A stretch of DNA of 64,000 bases from Pseudovibrio brasiliensis. GTDB taxonomy: Bacteria > Pseudomonadota > Alphaproteobacteria > Rhizobiales > Stappiaceae. The DNA is taken from NCBI RefSeq assembly GCF_018282095.1, contig NZ_CP074126.1, forward strand, positions 2,118,501 to 2,182,500, written 5' to 3'. The position numbers and the translations under genes were made by a program. The notes beneath the pieces were generated by a model that had not been told where the DNA came from, searched no databases, and saw only the letters and a list, made by a program, of their open reading frames with translations. Numbering within the stretch: the stretch's first letter is position 1; every line of letters begins with the position of its first letter. Shown one piece after another: positions 34,850 through 44,303 of this stretch.

Positions 34850-35992
34850 ATGTCAGAGCAAACTCTTAGCGATACCGCTGTTGAACCTGCTGTAGAGGTG
34901 AAGGAAAACTCCTCTTACACCGCCAAGCCGCTGACGTTGATGTGGTGGCGCTTCAAAAAACACAAACTGGCCTTGTGGTCTCTGGGTGTCATCATCGCGC
35001 TGTATCTGGTTGCCGCTTTTGCAGGCTTCCTGGCGCCGTATGACCCGTTCAAACACAACCGGCTGCACCCTTTCGTTCCACCACAGTCCATCCACTTTTT
35101 CAGTGAAGATGGCACATTCCAGGGCCCGTTTGTTTATGGTCTCAAGCGTCAGCGTGATCCGAACACTGCTCGTCTGTCTTTTGAGGAAGATACCAGCAAG
35201 ATCAACCGCATCCGCTTCTTCGTGGAAGGTGATAAGTATAACTTCTGGGGCTTCATCCCAACCAAGCTGCATTTGTTTGGCGTAGAAGGAAAACGCAATC
35301 GCATCTATATCCTTGGCACAGACAAGCTTGGACGAGATCTGTTCTCCCGTCTGGTCTACGGCGCCCGTGTCACGCTCTCTGTCGGCCTCATCGGTGTGTT
35401 CTTCTCCTTCGTGATCGGCATTACGCTTGGCAGTCTTGCGGGTCTCATTGGCGGAACCGTCGATACCATCATCCAGCGCATGGCAGAGCTTGTCCGCTCT
35501 ATCCCAACCATCCCACTCTGGCTTGGTCTGGCCGCTGCGCTGCCGGTGAACTGGGACCCGATCCTCGTCTATCTGCTCATTACAGTCATTCTGGCATTGA
35601 TCGGCTGGACCAACCTGGCACGTGTTGTCCGCGGGCACTTCATGACCATCCGCAATCAGGACTTCGTGCTGGCGGCCCGTCTGTCCGGTGCAACCAAAAC
35701 CCGCATCGTGACCCGGCACATGCTGCCATCCATGACATCCTATGTGATCGCAGCAATCTCTCTGGCGATCCCGGAAATGATCCTGGGCGAGACAGCACTG
35801 AGCTTCCTTGGCCTAGGCCTGCGTCCTCCGGTCATCAGTTGGGGTGTGTTGCTTCAGGATGCTCAGAACCTGCGCTCAATCGCACTGGCTCCGTGGCTCC
35901 TCATTCCAGGTGTAGCGATTGTTGTGACAATCCTTGCTTTCAACTTCCTTGGCGATGGCTTGCGTGATGCTGCCGATCCCTACCAAAAATAA
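34850..35992 (+). CDS. ABC transporter permease, DppC type, with enlarged periplasmic loop
   Basis: A 380-residue permease. The first membrane helix (about 42-65) is followed by an unusually long periplasmic segment of roughly 100 residues before the conserved ILGTDKLGRDLFSRLVYGARVTL stretch. The EAA loop is QDFVLAARLSGATKTRIV (about 268-285). Typical DppC/OppC proteins are near 300 residues, so the extra loop accounts for the difference and may shape docking of the large binding protein. It is 6 bases after the DppB-type gene and 12 bases before the first ATPase gene. Confidence 0.93.
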   Translation: MSEQTLSDTAVEPAVEVKENSSYTAKPLTLMWWRFKKHKLALWSLGVIIALYLVAAFAGFLAPYDPFKHNRLHPFVPPQSIHFFSEDGTFQGPFVYGLKRQRDPNTARLSFEEDTSKINRIRFFVEGDKYNFWGFIPTKLHLFGVEGKRNRIYILGTDKLGRDLFSRLVYGARVTLSVGLIGVFFSFVIGITLGSLAGLIGGTVDTIIQRMAELVRSIPTIPLWLGLAAALPVNWDPILVYLLITVILALIGWTNLARVVRGHFMTIRNQDFVLAARLSGATKTRIVTRHMLPSMTSYVIAAISLAIPEMILGETALSFLGLGLRPPVISWGVLLQDAQNLRSIALAPWLLIPGVAIVVTILAFNFLGDGLRDAADPYQK

Positions 35993-36004
35993 GGAGAACG
36001 GATC

Positions 36005-37003
36005 ATGCAGGATGAAACCATTCTCGAAATCAATGATCTCAATATCTGCTTTGAGATGCGTGAGGGAACCGTCAATGCCGTCAATGGCGTCACCTTCTCG
36101 GTAAAACCGGGCGAAGTGCTTGGCATAGTAGGTGAAAGTGGTAGCGGAAAATCTCTAAGCGCACGCTCCATTATGAACCTGCTGCCTCGCAACGCAACGG
36201 TCACCAACGGCTCCGTGAAGTTCCGCAAAAATGATGGCGAAGTTGTCGACATTCTTGCGGAGAAGCGCGAAAGCCGAAAGATGCGTGAACTGCGTGGCGG
36301 TCACATAGGCATGATTTTTCAGGAGCCGATGACAGCCCTCAGCCCGGTGCATTCCATCGGCAAGCAGATCATGACAACGCTCAACCTGCACACTGACCTT
36401 TCCAAAAAGGCACAGGTGGAACGGGCTGCAGATCTTCTGGCCATGGTGCAGATGCCAAAGCCAATGGAGATGCTGAAGAAGTACCCGCACCAGCTTTCCG
36501 GTGGCATGCGCCAGCGCGCCATGATTGCCATGGCTCTGTCCTGTAACCCAAGCCTGCTGCTGGCAGATGAGCCAACGACCGCGCTGGACGTGACCACAGA
36601 AGCGCAGATCCTCGATCTCATCATGTCCTTGCAGGATGAGCTGAACATGGCGGTGATCTTCATCACCCATAACTTCGGTGTGGTGGCAGAAATCGCAGAT
36701 CGTGTCTCGGTTATGTACCTGGGCAATGCGGTGGAAACGGCCTCAGTGGATGACATCTTCTATCATCCAAAACATCCGTACACCCGTGCGCTATTGCAAT
36801 CCATTCCGCGTCTGGATGGTCAAAAACGCCGCCGTCTGCAAACCATCGAAGGCATGGTGCCGGATCCGTTCAACCTGCCAACAGGCTGCGTGTTCCATAC
36901 CCGCTGCGCTGAGAAAATGGCAGGCAAATGTACAAGCCAGATCCCTGAGTTGACGCATTTCGAAAACGATCAGATGGCCCGCTGTCATCTCCATCAGGCA
37001 TAA
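36005..37003 (+). CDS. ABC transporter ATPase, DppD type
   Basis: A 332-residue ATPase with Walker A GESGSGKS at 43-50, signature LSGGMRQRAMIAMAL and Walker B LLLADEPTTALD. The C-terminal oligopeptide-transporter extension carries the cysteine pattern C-x-F-H-x-R-C...C (GCVFHTRCAEKMAGKC, then a final Cys), as in DppD proteins that bind an iron-sulfur cluster or metal. The start follows AAGGAG. It is paired with the DppF-type ATPase next in the operon. Confidence 0.95.
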   Translation: MQDETILEINDLNICFEMREGTVNAVNGVTFSVKPGEVLGIVGESGSGKSLSARSIMNLLPRNATVTNGSVKFRKNDGEVVDILAEKRESRKMRELRGGHIGMIFQEPMTALSPVHSIGKQIMTTLNLHTDLSKKAQVERAADLLAMVQMPKPMEMLKKYPHQLSGGMRQRAMIAMALSCNPSLLLADEPTTALDVTTEAQILDLIMSLQDELNMAVIFITHNFGVVAEIADRVSVMYLGNAVETASVDDIFYHPKHPYTRALLQSIPRLDGQKRRRLQTIEGMVPDPFNLPTGCVFHTRCAEKMAGKCTSQIPELTHFENDQMARCHLHQA

Positions 37004-37016
37004 GAGCGATACTCCC

Positions 37017-38057
37017 ATGACTAATTTTCATATACCTGATGATGCTCTGATCAGCGTTGAAAAGCTGCAGATGCACTTTCCCATCAAAAAGGGTTTTCTG
37101 GGCCGTGAGCTGGGGGCTGTTAAAGCCGTTGATGATGTGTCTTTTTACATCAGAAAAGGCGAGACCCTGGGCATTGTGGGTGAAAGTGGTTCCGGTAAGT
37201 CTACGACGGCCCGCGCCTTGCTGCGAGCCTACGAGCCAACCGGAGGCAAAATCCGCTTCAAGGATCCTGAAGGCAATTGGCATGACCTGACACACAAGTC
37301 TGAAGCTGAAATGCGCAAGTTGCGTCAGTACATGCAGATGATCTTTCAGGATCCTTACGCATCGCTGAATCCGCGTATGACACTGCTGCAGCTGGTCAGC
37401 GAGCCACTCGTCAATATTGGCGTCACGAATAAGAGCGAACTGGAAGATCGGGTTGCTGAACTGCTCATCAAAGTGGGCCTGCGTCCAGAAAACATGACCC
37501 GTTACCCGCACGCATTCAGTGGTGGTCAGCGACAGCGTATTGGCATTGCCCGTGCCTTGGCGCTGAACCCGACCTTCATTGCAGCGGATGAATCCGTATC
37601 CGCGCTGGATGTATCCATCGCCGCGCAAACCATCAACCTGCTGCAGGATCTGCAGGAGCAGATGGGACTGACCTATCTCTTCATCACTCACGATTTGAGT
37701 ATGGTTGAACACATCAGTGATCGCATCGGCGTGATGTACGCAGGCCGACTGGTGGAAGTGGCAGATACCGCCAGCTTCTTTGAGCAGCCACTGCATCCAT
37801 ATTCAGAAGCTCTGTTGTCCGCGATCCCGATCCCTGATCCAAAACGTGCGCGCGCCAAAAAGCGTGGGCTCGTTAAAGGGGAGGTGGCCGATCCGGCAAA
37901 CCTGCCAGTGGGCTGCGCATTTGCGAGCCGGTGCCCGCATGCATCCGAGCTCTGCCACATGTCCAATCCGGAATTGACTGAAACAGCAGAAGGCCGGTTC
38001 GTCCGCTGCCATCATTCTGCTGACCTGAAGCTACAAGGGGCCAACTATGACCAATAA
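37017..38057 (+). CDS. ABC transporter ATPase, DppF type
   Basis: A 346-residue ATPase with Walker A GESGSGKS at 55-62, signature FSGGQRQRIGIARAL and Walker B FIAADESVSALD. Ser replaces the usual Pro after DE; the same change is seen in some OppF relatives and should be functional. The C-terminal extension has the Cys pattern GCAFASRCPHASELC. The gene overlaps the following HAD-fusion gene by 11 bases, tying the transporter to the catabolic genes. Confidence 0.95.
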   Translation: MTNFHIPDDALISVEKLQMHFPIKKGFLGRELGAVKAVDDVSFYIRKGETLGIVGESGSGKSTTARALLRAYEPTGGKIRFKDPEGNWHDLTHKSEAEMRKLRQYMQMIFQDPYASLNPRMTLLQLVSEPLVNIGVTNKSELEDRVAELLIKVGLRPENMTRYPHAFSGGQRQRIGIARALALNPTFIAADESVSALDVSIAAQTINLLQDLQEQMGLTYLFITHDLSMVEHISDRIGVMYAGRLVEVADTASFFEQPLHPYSEALLSAIPIPDPKRARAKKRGLVKGEVADPANLPVGCAFASRCPHASELCHMSNPELTETAEGRFVRCHHSADLKLQGANYDQ

Positions 38058-39282
38058 AAACGGAAGCCTCATTGCCTTGAGGCAGGGTCTTCAGGAAACT
38101 GACGAACTCAATCTTGCACGTAAGTGTGCACCTGTCCTGCGACTGGATAGATCCGAACCATGGCGTCCAACCGCGATAGGCTTCACTGTCTTCGCTGAAG
38201 CGGGCAAATCTCCAAGCAGCAAGTTTGAAATTGCGCCCAAAGCTGACCGCGTCATCGAATATGCTATCTTCTGGGACTACGACATTCAGCATTTGTACGA
38301 TCTGGAGCACGTCTGGGTTCATCTGAACGCAGAGGATCAGGTTATCTCTGTTGAAGCATCTCAGCACGGCAAGCGTGTTGAAATGAAAAACGATGATGCT
38401 CTGCCGCTTGAAAATGGCCGCGTCACGCTTTGGGCAGAACCCGGTAAACACGCCCATTTTGCATCCCGTGATGCCATGAAAGAACGTGAAGCTCACACCC
38501 GTTATGAGTGCTCGTTGGGGGCGGGGTTACATGGTGTTCATATGGGGAATCCATTCTCGCAGGAGTTTGGTGAGGTCTCTCCATATGAACACCGCCTCGC
38601 ACGCCTGCAAATGCAGCGCTTGGTGCTGGAGCCATCCTACGGTGAAACACTACGCTGGGATTGTGTTGAAGGCGATCTGGTGCCGTGGCCTCGTGTTGAG
38701 AGCTGGATTCCGGAGCGTATAAAGCATCTCATCAGCGATCTGCGTGAAACCCTTCCGCATTTCAAAGCCATCTTTCTGGATTGTGGCGACACACTCATTG
38801 ATGAAGGCACCGAAATCAAAAGGGAAGGCAGCGATGTTGCCTACGGAGCCGAGCTTCTGCCTCATGCCCGTGAAGCGCTGAACACGTTGGTTTCCCGCGG
38901 CTACCGTCTTGCCCTCGTGGCAGATGGCCCACGTGCAACCTTCGAGAATATTCTGGGACAGCACGACCTATGGGATCACTTTGAAACCCACACCATTTCA
39001 GGTGATGTGGGTGTGCTGAAACCAGATTTTCAAATGTTTGGAACAGCAATGACATCGCTCGGACTGAGTGAAGCTGATGCACCGAACATCGTCATGGTGG
39101 GCAACAATCTTGAGCGCGACATCAAAGGCGCAAACGGAGCAGGCCACAAGAGCATCTTCCATAAATGGACGCAGCGTCGCAACGTGGTGCCGACGGATGC
39201 CAGCGAAGAGCCAACACGTACCATCGCCTCCCTTCATGAGCTGGTGAGCTGTATCGAGCAGATCGAACTGTCGCTCTCCTGA
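38047..39282 (+). CDS. Two-domain protein: unknown N-terminal domain fused to HAD-type phosphatase
   Basis: Residues about 235-400 form a HAD-family hydrolase: motif I FLDCGDTLID with Asp245 and Asp248, motif III Lys325 in VLKPD, and motif IV VGNNLERDIKGA at 351-362. The first 225 residues are a separate domain rich in Trp, Asp and aromatic residues (WDYDIQHLYDLEHVWVHLN near 76-94, ending around VPWPRVESW) that I do not recognise. It has no signal peptide, so it acts in the cytoplasm. Position between the importer and the glycosidase genes suggests sugar-phosphate or oligosaccharide handling. The substrate is unknown. Confidence 0.8.
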   Translation: MTNKNGSLIALRQGLQETDELNLARKCAPVLRLDRSEPWRPTAIGFTVFAEAGKSPSSKFEIAPKADRVIEYAIFWDYDIQHLYDLEHVWVHLNAEDQVISVEASQHGKRVEMKNDDALPLENGRVTLWAEPGKHAHFASRDAMKEREAHTRYECSLGAGLHGVHMGNPFSQEFGEVSPYEHRLARLQMQRLVLEPSYGETLRWDCVEGDLVPWPRVESWIPERIKHLISDLRETLPHFKAIFLDCGDTLIDEGTEIKREGSDVAYGAELLPHAREALNTLVSRGYRLALVADGPRATFENILGQHDLWDHFETHTISGDVGVLKPDFQMFGTAMTSLGLSEADAPNIVMVGNNLERDIKGANGAGHKSIFHKWTQRRNVVPTDASEEPTRTIASLHELVSCIEQIELSLS

Positions 39283-39319
39283 AATCCTGAGAAATACCCC
39301 ATTTACAAGGAGTGGTTTT

Positions 39320-41833
39320 GTGCCAAAGACACAATTCCCCTGGCAAATTAAAAAGGGTGAGCCCTTAAGCTATTGGGAGGTCTCTGGACTGACGGAGACA
39401 CCCTTTGCTGGTGAGGCAGACACCCTGCCGGATAAGGTGAACTACACCTACATCAACGGCTTTACGGATGTAGGCGATCTGCCGTGCCGTATTGCCTTCT
39501 GGAATGACATGAAGGGTAGGGACGTGCCATGCCCGGCGGGTGTTGAACTCACTGAAACCCGTATTCAGCCTTCCCAATCCGTGCTGGATTTCGGCGGTTT
39601 CTGGTTCTGCCCAACCCATTTGCAGCGAGTCCTGCGCTGTGTGGTCAATGCGCCAGTTGCGGGCAATTATCAGTTCCGCGTCCGCACTGCTGGCGGTGTG
39701 CGCGTCTGGGCAAATGAGAAGCTCGGCTTGGCATTTGAGCCTTTGGTGCGCAACAAGCCGCAGGAAAGCATCGAAACGCTGGCTCTGTCTGAAGGTGCCA
39801 ACGAGATACTCGTGCATCTGGAAGACATTGCTGAGCGTGATACCGTCTACTCCCTAGAGCTTATCTATGAAGGCTCTGAGGCAACAGATGCTGACCTCCA
39901 GGTCGGCCTCAGCGCCTCCTATGATGCAGAGGCGCTCAAGGCAGCTGAAGCATTCATCTCCAGCGTCCAGCCGGATAAGCTTTACTACTCTGAGGGACAT
40001 GTAGAGCTTCAGTTTGACGGCGCGTTGCCGGAAGAGGCGCAGATCCACGTTGAAACGCTGCCATTGCTCAAGCCAACTCTGGCGGGCAGCAAGAACACCT
40101 ATACCCTGCCAAAAGGCTCCAATCGCCTGATCGGCCCAAGTGTTGATGAGCTGGCGCCAGCCACCAACCTCGTTCGGGTGACCCTCGTCACCCAACGGCT
40201 TGGCGTTGCCCGCGAAGTTGGCGTTGTTTGTCTGAAAGATCTACAGCAAGGCTCTGGAAGAACGCTGGAAGAACGCCGTGCAGAGCTCTTGGCATCCAGC
40301 GCGCAGACTGGGGGAAGCCATCTCTCCCACGCTCTGTCAAAGCTGCATATGGGCATTGATCTGGAAACCTCTGAGAGACTGCTTTTAGAAGCTCTAAGCA
40401 AGATCTCCCGCCGCGAAGATTGTGCTGATTTTGCCTTCCTGCCACTGCTTTGGATCTGGAAAGACCATGCTTGGACGAAGCTTTCAGAGCAAACCTGGCG
40501 CCGTGTCCGCTCCACCATTCTTGGCTTCCGCTATTGGTTCGATGAGCCGGGCAATGACGCCATGTGGTTCTGGAGTGAAAACCACACACTCTGCTTCCAC
40601 GCATCTCAGTATCTGGCGGGATCAATGTTCCCGGAAGATCTGTTTCTTTGCTCCGGTCGTAAAGGCCAGCAACAAAAGCAGGTTGGTTATGAGCGGTTGT
40701 TGAAGTGGTTTGAAACCGTTGAACGGGATGGTTTGGCGGAATGGAACTCCATTCCATACTACCCAATCGACTTCATCGGTCTGACAGCACTGTATCATCT
40801 GGCACCAGATGCCGACATTCGTGATCGCTCCAAAGCACTGATGGATTCCATCTTCCAGATGATGGCACTGCACACCCAGTCCGGCCTGCCAGCTGGCACC
40901 ATGGGGCGGTGCTACGACAAGGATATCTTTGCCGGTCCAGCCAGTGAACTGGCAACGCTCTGTCACTTTGCATGGGGTAATGGTTTTGTCTCCTCCGGCA
41001 ACTTCGCCTCAACGATGATTGCGCTGAGCGATTACACGCCGCCGGAAGAAACCAGCGCATATGCATCGGTTCCTAAAGGCCGTGCACTGGAAACCAGCTA
41101 CACACAGGGACACGAGCACGCAGGCAAACTGAAACTCTACAAAACGTCAGAAGCGCAGCTTTCAACCGTGGTGGATCACAAAACCGGAGAGCACGGTCAC
41201 CAGCAACACGTGCAGGATGTTATGCTCGCAGGCAATCCGTATGCGCGGTTCTGGGTTAATCATCCGGGAGAAACGCAGGTCTGGGGCAGTGGGCGACCAT
41301 CCTACTGGTCTGGCAATGGAACGCTTCCCCGTGCGGATCAATCAGGCCCGGCCGGTCTGATGATTTTCAATGGAGCTGAAGAAGAGGCTGACTTCACCCA
41401 TCTCTATGCACCATTGCATGTGTGTGATGAGCATGAACTCACTGGCAACTGGCTCTTTGCCCGCGTCAAAGACGGCTTCACCGCCTTCTTCGCCGTAAAC
41501 GGTATTGAACCACTGCAAACCGGCTGTTTCGCAGGTGTCGAGTTCCGCAGTGAAGGCCGTCGCAACGCGTGGCTGACCGTAACCGGCTCAGCGGAAACAG
41601 AAACCTTCACCGCGTTCAAGGCTCGTCTGCTCGCCACCAAGATCAGCTGGAATGCAGAGGCTTTGACCCTGAACGCTGAAATCGAAGGACAAGGCACTCT
41701 CTTCCTCAACTGGGAAGGGGATCTGAAAGCCAACGGTGAGCGCATCAGCTTTGAAAACCTCAGCCCCGTTCCACGCATTGGCCTCAAACGGCTGGATCAA
41801 TCTTGCTCAACTCAGGAGGCAGCTCATGTTTGA
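39320..41833 (+). CDS. Large unassigned protein of the pectin locus (837 aa), probable carbohydrate-active enzyme
   Basis: Starts with GTG at 39320 behind AAGGAGTGG. Residues about 1-185 look like beta-sandwich material (NYQFRVRTAGGVRVWANEKLG, SIETLALSEGANEILVHLE), similar in style to carbohydrate-binding or PA14-like domains. Residues 330-600 are helical with conserved-looking aromatic and acidic stretches such as DAMWFWSENHTLCFHASQYLAG and YYPIDFIGLTALYHLAP, typical of alpha/alpha-toroid sugar enzymes. The last 200 residues return to beta structure. There is no signal peptide. It overlaps the GH105 gene by 8 bases. An intracellular glycosidase or lyase acting on imported uronate oligosaccharides is likely; the family is not identified. 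Confidence 0.8.
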   Translation: MPKTQFPWQIKKGEPLSYWEVSGLTETPFAGEADTLPDKVNYTYINGFTDVGDLPCRIAFWNDMKGRDVPCPAGVELTETRIQPSQSVLDFGGFWFCPTHLQRVLRCVVNAPVAGNYQFRVRTAGGVRVWANEKLGLAFEPLVRNKPQESIETLALSEGANEILVHLEDIAERDTVYSLELIYEGSEATDADLQVGLSASYDAEALKAAEAFISSVQPDKLYYSEGHVELQFDGALPEEAQIHVETLPLLKPTLAGSKNTYTLPKGSNRLIGPSVDELAPATNLVRVTLVTQRLGVAREVGVVCLKDLQQGSGRTLEERRAELLASSAQTGGSHLSHALSKLHMGIDLETSERLLLEALSKISRREDCADFAFLPLLWIWKDHAWTKLSEQTWRRVRSTILGFRYWFDEPGNDAMWFWSENHTLCFHASQYLAGSMFPEDLFLCSGRKGQQQKQVGYERLLKWFETVERDGLAEWNSIPYYPIDFIGLTALYHLAPDADIRDRSKALMDSIFQMMALHTQSGLPAGTMGRCYDKDIFAGPASELATLCHFAWGNGFVSSGNFASTMIALSDYTPPEETSAYASVPKGRALETSYTQGHEHAGKLKLYKTSEAQLSTVVDHKTGEHGHQQHVQDVMLAGNPYARFWVNHPGETQVWGSGRPSYWSGNGTLPRADQSGPAGLMIFNGAEEEADFTHLYAPLHVCDEHELTGNWLFARVKDGFTAFFAVNGIEPLQTGCFAGVEFRSEGRRNAWLTVTGSAETETFTAFKARLLATKISWNAEALTLNAEIEGQGTLFLNWEGDLKANGERISFENLSPVPRIGLKRLDQSCSTQEAAHV

Positions 41834-42917
41834 AGCATCCAGACTTGAAGAAGCGCTGGCCCTGACAGCAGATGGATTCCGCAGCCTGAAGGGCATCAAT
41901 GATGCTCCATCAGAGCTTGATGGCGATGGGTCCATTCATTTCGATGAGTGGGACTGGGAAGTCGGTGTCGGTCTTTACGGCTTTTACAAGCACGCCTGCA
42001 AGACGGGCGATGAGCTCATGAAGCGCAACCTCGCCAACTGGTACGACATGCAGATCTCGCGCGGTCTGCCTCCGCGCCAGATCAACTCCACAGCGCCCAT
42101 GTTGTGCCTGGCCTTGCTGGCGCGGGAAACCAATAACGAGCGCTGGAAGCAGATCGTGACCGACTGGGCCGAATGGCTGGTCAACGACATGCCGAAGACC
42201 GTTGATGAAGGCTTCCAGCATCTGGTCAAGGAACGCGAGAACGACGGTCAGCTTTGGGATGACACGCTCTTCATGGCAGGCCTGTTTATGGGTGTGGCCG
42301 GGGATTGGTTGGATCGCCCGGACTGGGTGGAAGAAGCCTATTACCAGTTTCTGGTTCATGGCCGGTACCTGTCAGATCCGGTGAGCGGCCTTTGGTATCA
42401 CGGCTGGACCTTCCTGGGAAACCACAACTACGCGCAAGCCTTCTGGGCCCGCGGCAATGCGTGGATCACCATCGCTGTGCCGGAACTGTTTGAGCTCGTC
42501 GGCGAACGCTATGGCCCCGCTGCCCGCCAGATCAAGGCACTGTATCGTCGTCAGGTGGAAGCCTTGCTGCCGCTACAGCTGGAAGATGGTATGTGGCCAA
42601 CCCTGCTGGATCAGCCAGACTCTCCACCAGAAACCTCCGCAACCGCTGGCTTTGCCTATGGTCTGCTGCGAGGCGTGAGAACGGGTATTCTGCCAGAAAG
42701 CTATCTGCAACCAGCGCTCAAAGCTGCTTCTGCCGTGCTGGAGCGGATTGATGCAGCCGGGATTGTTCAGGAAGTCTCTGACGGGACGGCCATGGGGCAT
42801 GATTTCGAGTTCTACCGGAACATACCGAACACCCCGACACCATACGGGCAGGCTCTGGCAAGCCTTCTTTTGATTGAACTTCTTGCTGCTAAGGAAATTT
42901 TGCAAGATGTCGCTTAA
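41826..42917 (+). CDS. GH105 unsaturated rhamnogalacturonyl/glucuronyl hydrolase
   Basis: A 363-residue GH105 (YteR/YesR-like) enzyme that removes 4,5-unsaturated uronic acid from oligosaccharide ends by hydration. The start at 41826 is set by AGGAGG at 41814-41819. Family landmarks are WDDTLFMAG with the catalytic Asp at 145/146, His192 in WYHGW, and WARGNAW at 207-213. The alpha/alpha-barrel length is normal. No signal peptide is present, so it works on imported unsaturated products of lyases. The gene overlaps both neighbours (8 and 11 bases). The product would feed the KduI/KduD pathway. Confidence 0.92.
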   Translation: MFEASRLEEALALTADGFRSLKGINDAPSELDGDGSIHFDEWDWEVGVGLYGFYKHACKTGDELMKRNLANWYDMQISRGLPPRQINSTAPMLCLALLARETNNERWKQIVTDWAEWLVNDMPKTVDEGFQHLVKERENDGQLWDDTLFMAGLFMGVAGDWLDRPDWVEEAYYQFLVHGRYLSDPVSGLWYHGWTFLGNHNYAQAFWARGNAWITIAVPELFELVGERYGPAARQIKALYRRQVEALLPLQLEDGMWPTLLDQPDSPPETSATAGFAYGLLRGVRTGILPESYLQPALKAASAVLERIDAAGIVQEVSDGTAMGHDFEFYRNIPNTPTPYGQALASLLLIELLAAKEILQDVA

Positions 42918-44292
42918 TACACACCATGTCACTGTCACAGACGGCGAAAAAGACATAACACATGCCGTCCAGCAAGCGATTGACGCAGTTCATGCTGCTG
43001 GTGGTGGTCAAGTCGTGCTGCCAAGAGGGCAGTGGGTCTCAAAGGCATTGAAACTCAAATCCTTTGTCGATCTGCATCTGCCAACCGGCTGCGAGCTTTC
43101 CTGCTCAACCGACTATGAAGACTATGAAGCTGGCAAAGTCTCCGTCATTGCGGAAGATTCAGACCGCGCCTTCATCACAGCGCGTGACCAGCAAGGCATC
43201 TCCATTTCCGGCACTGGAACGATCCACGGCCACAGCGATAAATGGTGCGGTCGTGACGGTCTCTTTGAAGGCACATTCTGGCCGAAGATGCTACGCCCGC
43301 GTATTGTCGTCTTCGAGAACTGCAAAGACATCAGCTTAACCGGCATTTCCATTGTGGAAGCGCCCATGTGGACCATCCACCTGATCGCCTGCCATCAGGT
43401 GAAGGTGGAAAACCTGCGCATTCTCAATGACATGCGCATGCCAAACACAGACGGCGTAAACTTCGACAGCTGCACCGATGCTTCCATTTTCAACTGCGTG
43501 ATCCGTGCTGCGGATGATGCGGTCTGCGTGAAAACCTGCCGCAAGGAAGATGAGAGCCTCAACGGTCCGGCTGAACGGATCATTGTCAGCAACTCCATCC
43601 TGTCCTCCAAGTCCTGCGCCCTGAAAATCGGCACAGAGACCTATCAGGATGTGCGGGATGTGCTGTTCACCACCTGCACAATCACAGAGTCCAACCGAGC
43701 CTTCGGTATCTTCTCCCGTGATGGTGGTGATATCGAACGCATCCGCTTCTCCAACTGCACTGTGCAGTGTGAGCAGACACCGGATGGGTTCTGGGGCAGT
43801 GGCGAAGCAATCACCATCAACGCTCTGCCTCGTGTTGCAGGCGATGCGCCAGGTTACGTGCGCGATGTAGCAGCAGACGGCATCACAGGCCGCGCGCAAG
43901 GGGCGATCAACATCGTTGGTCATGAAACCCAGCAGATTGAGAATGTCACCCTCAGCAACATCCAGCTTTCATTGGAAGCAGGCAAATTCCCGGATGCTTA
44001 CTATCTGGACCTGCGCCCAAGCCCGCATGATGTAAACCTGCTCGACAACCCGGAGCAGGGGCGCCGTAACGCGTGGATCAAAAACGAAGCTGGTCAGATC
44101 CTCGGCTTGGAGCCATACCCGAACGGATTGCCGGGTCTCTGGCTGGATCAGGCCAACAACATTACGTGCAACGATGTTGTCATCCATCGGCCTGAAACGC
44201 TGCCGAAAGGTTGGTCTGAACAGGAGACCGAGCTCGGCCACGTAACCAACGTTTGCTTCAGCAAACCTGCAAGTTCTCTTAGTGCTGTTTAG
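42907..44292 (+). CDS. GH28 polygalacturonase-family glycosidase (cytoplasmic)
   Basis: A 461-residue right-handed beta-helix protein of family GH28. Catalytic-region motifs are N-T-D-G at 180-183, the D-D pair at 203-204 (AADDAVCVK), and ALKIGTE at 238-244 where polygalacturonases usually show GHG. The altered third motif is seen in exo-acting or rhamnogalacturonan-type GH28 members, so strict endo-polygalacturonase action is unlikely. No signal peptide is visible from the ATG at 42907, implying action on imported oligosaccharides. The start is chosen inside the end of the GH105 gene (11-base overlap) because it gives the natural N-terminus. Confidence 0.9.
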   Translation: MSLNTHHVTVTDGEKDITHAVQQAIDAVHAAGGGQVVLPRGQWVSKALKLKSFVDLHLPTGCELSCSTDYEDYEAGKVSVIAEDSDRAFITARDQQGISISGTGTIHGHSDKWCGRDGLFEGTFWPKMLRPRIVVFENCKDISLTGISIVEAPMWTIHLIACHQVKVENLRILNDMRMPNTDGVNFDSCTDASIFNCVIRAADDAVCVKTCRKEDESLNGPAERIIVSNSILSSKSCALKIGTETYQDVRDVLFTTCTITESNRAFGIFSRDGGDIERIRFSNCTVQCEQTPDGFWGSGEAITINALPRVAGDAPGYVRDVAADGITGRAQGAINIVGHETQQIENVTLSNIQLSLEAGKFPDAYYLDLRPSPHDVNLLDNPEQGRRNAWIKNEAGQILGLEPYPNGLPGLWLDQANNITCNDVVIHRPETLPKGWSEQETELGHVTNVCFSKPASSLSAV

Positions 44293-44303
44293 GAATAAGA
44301 CAT

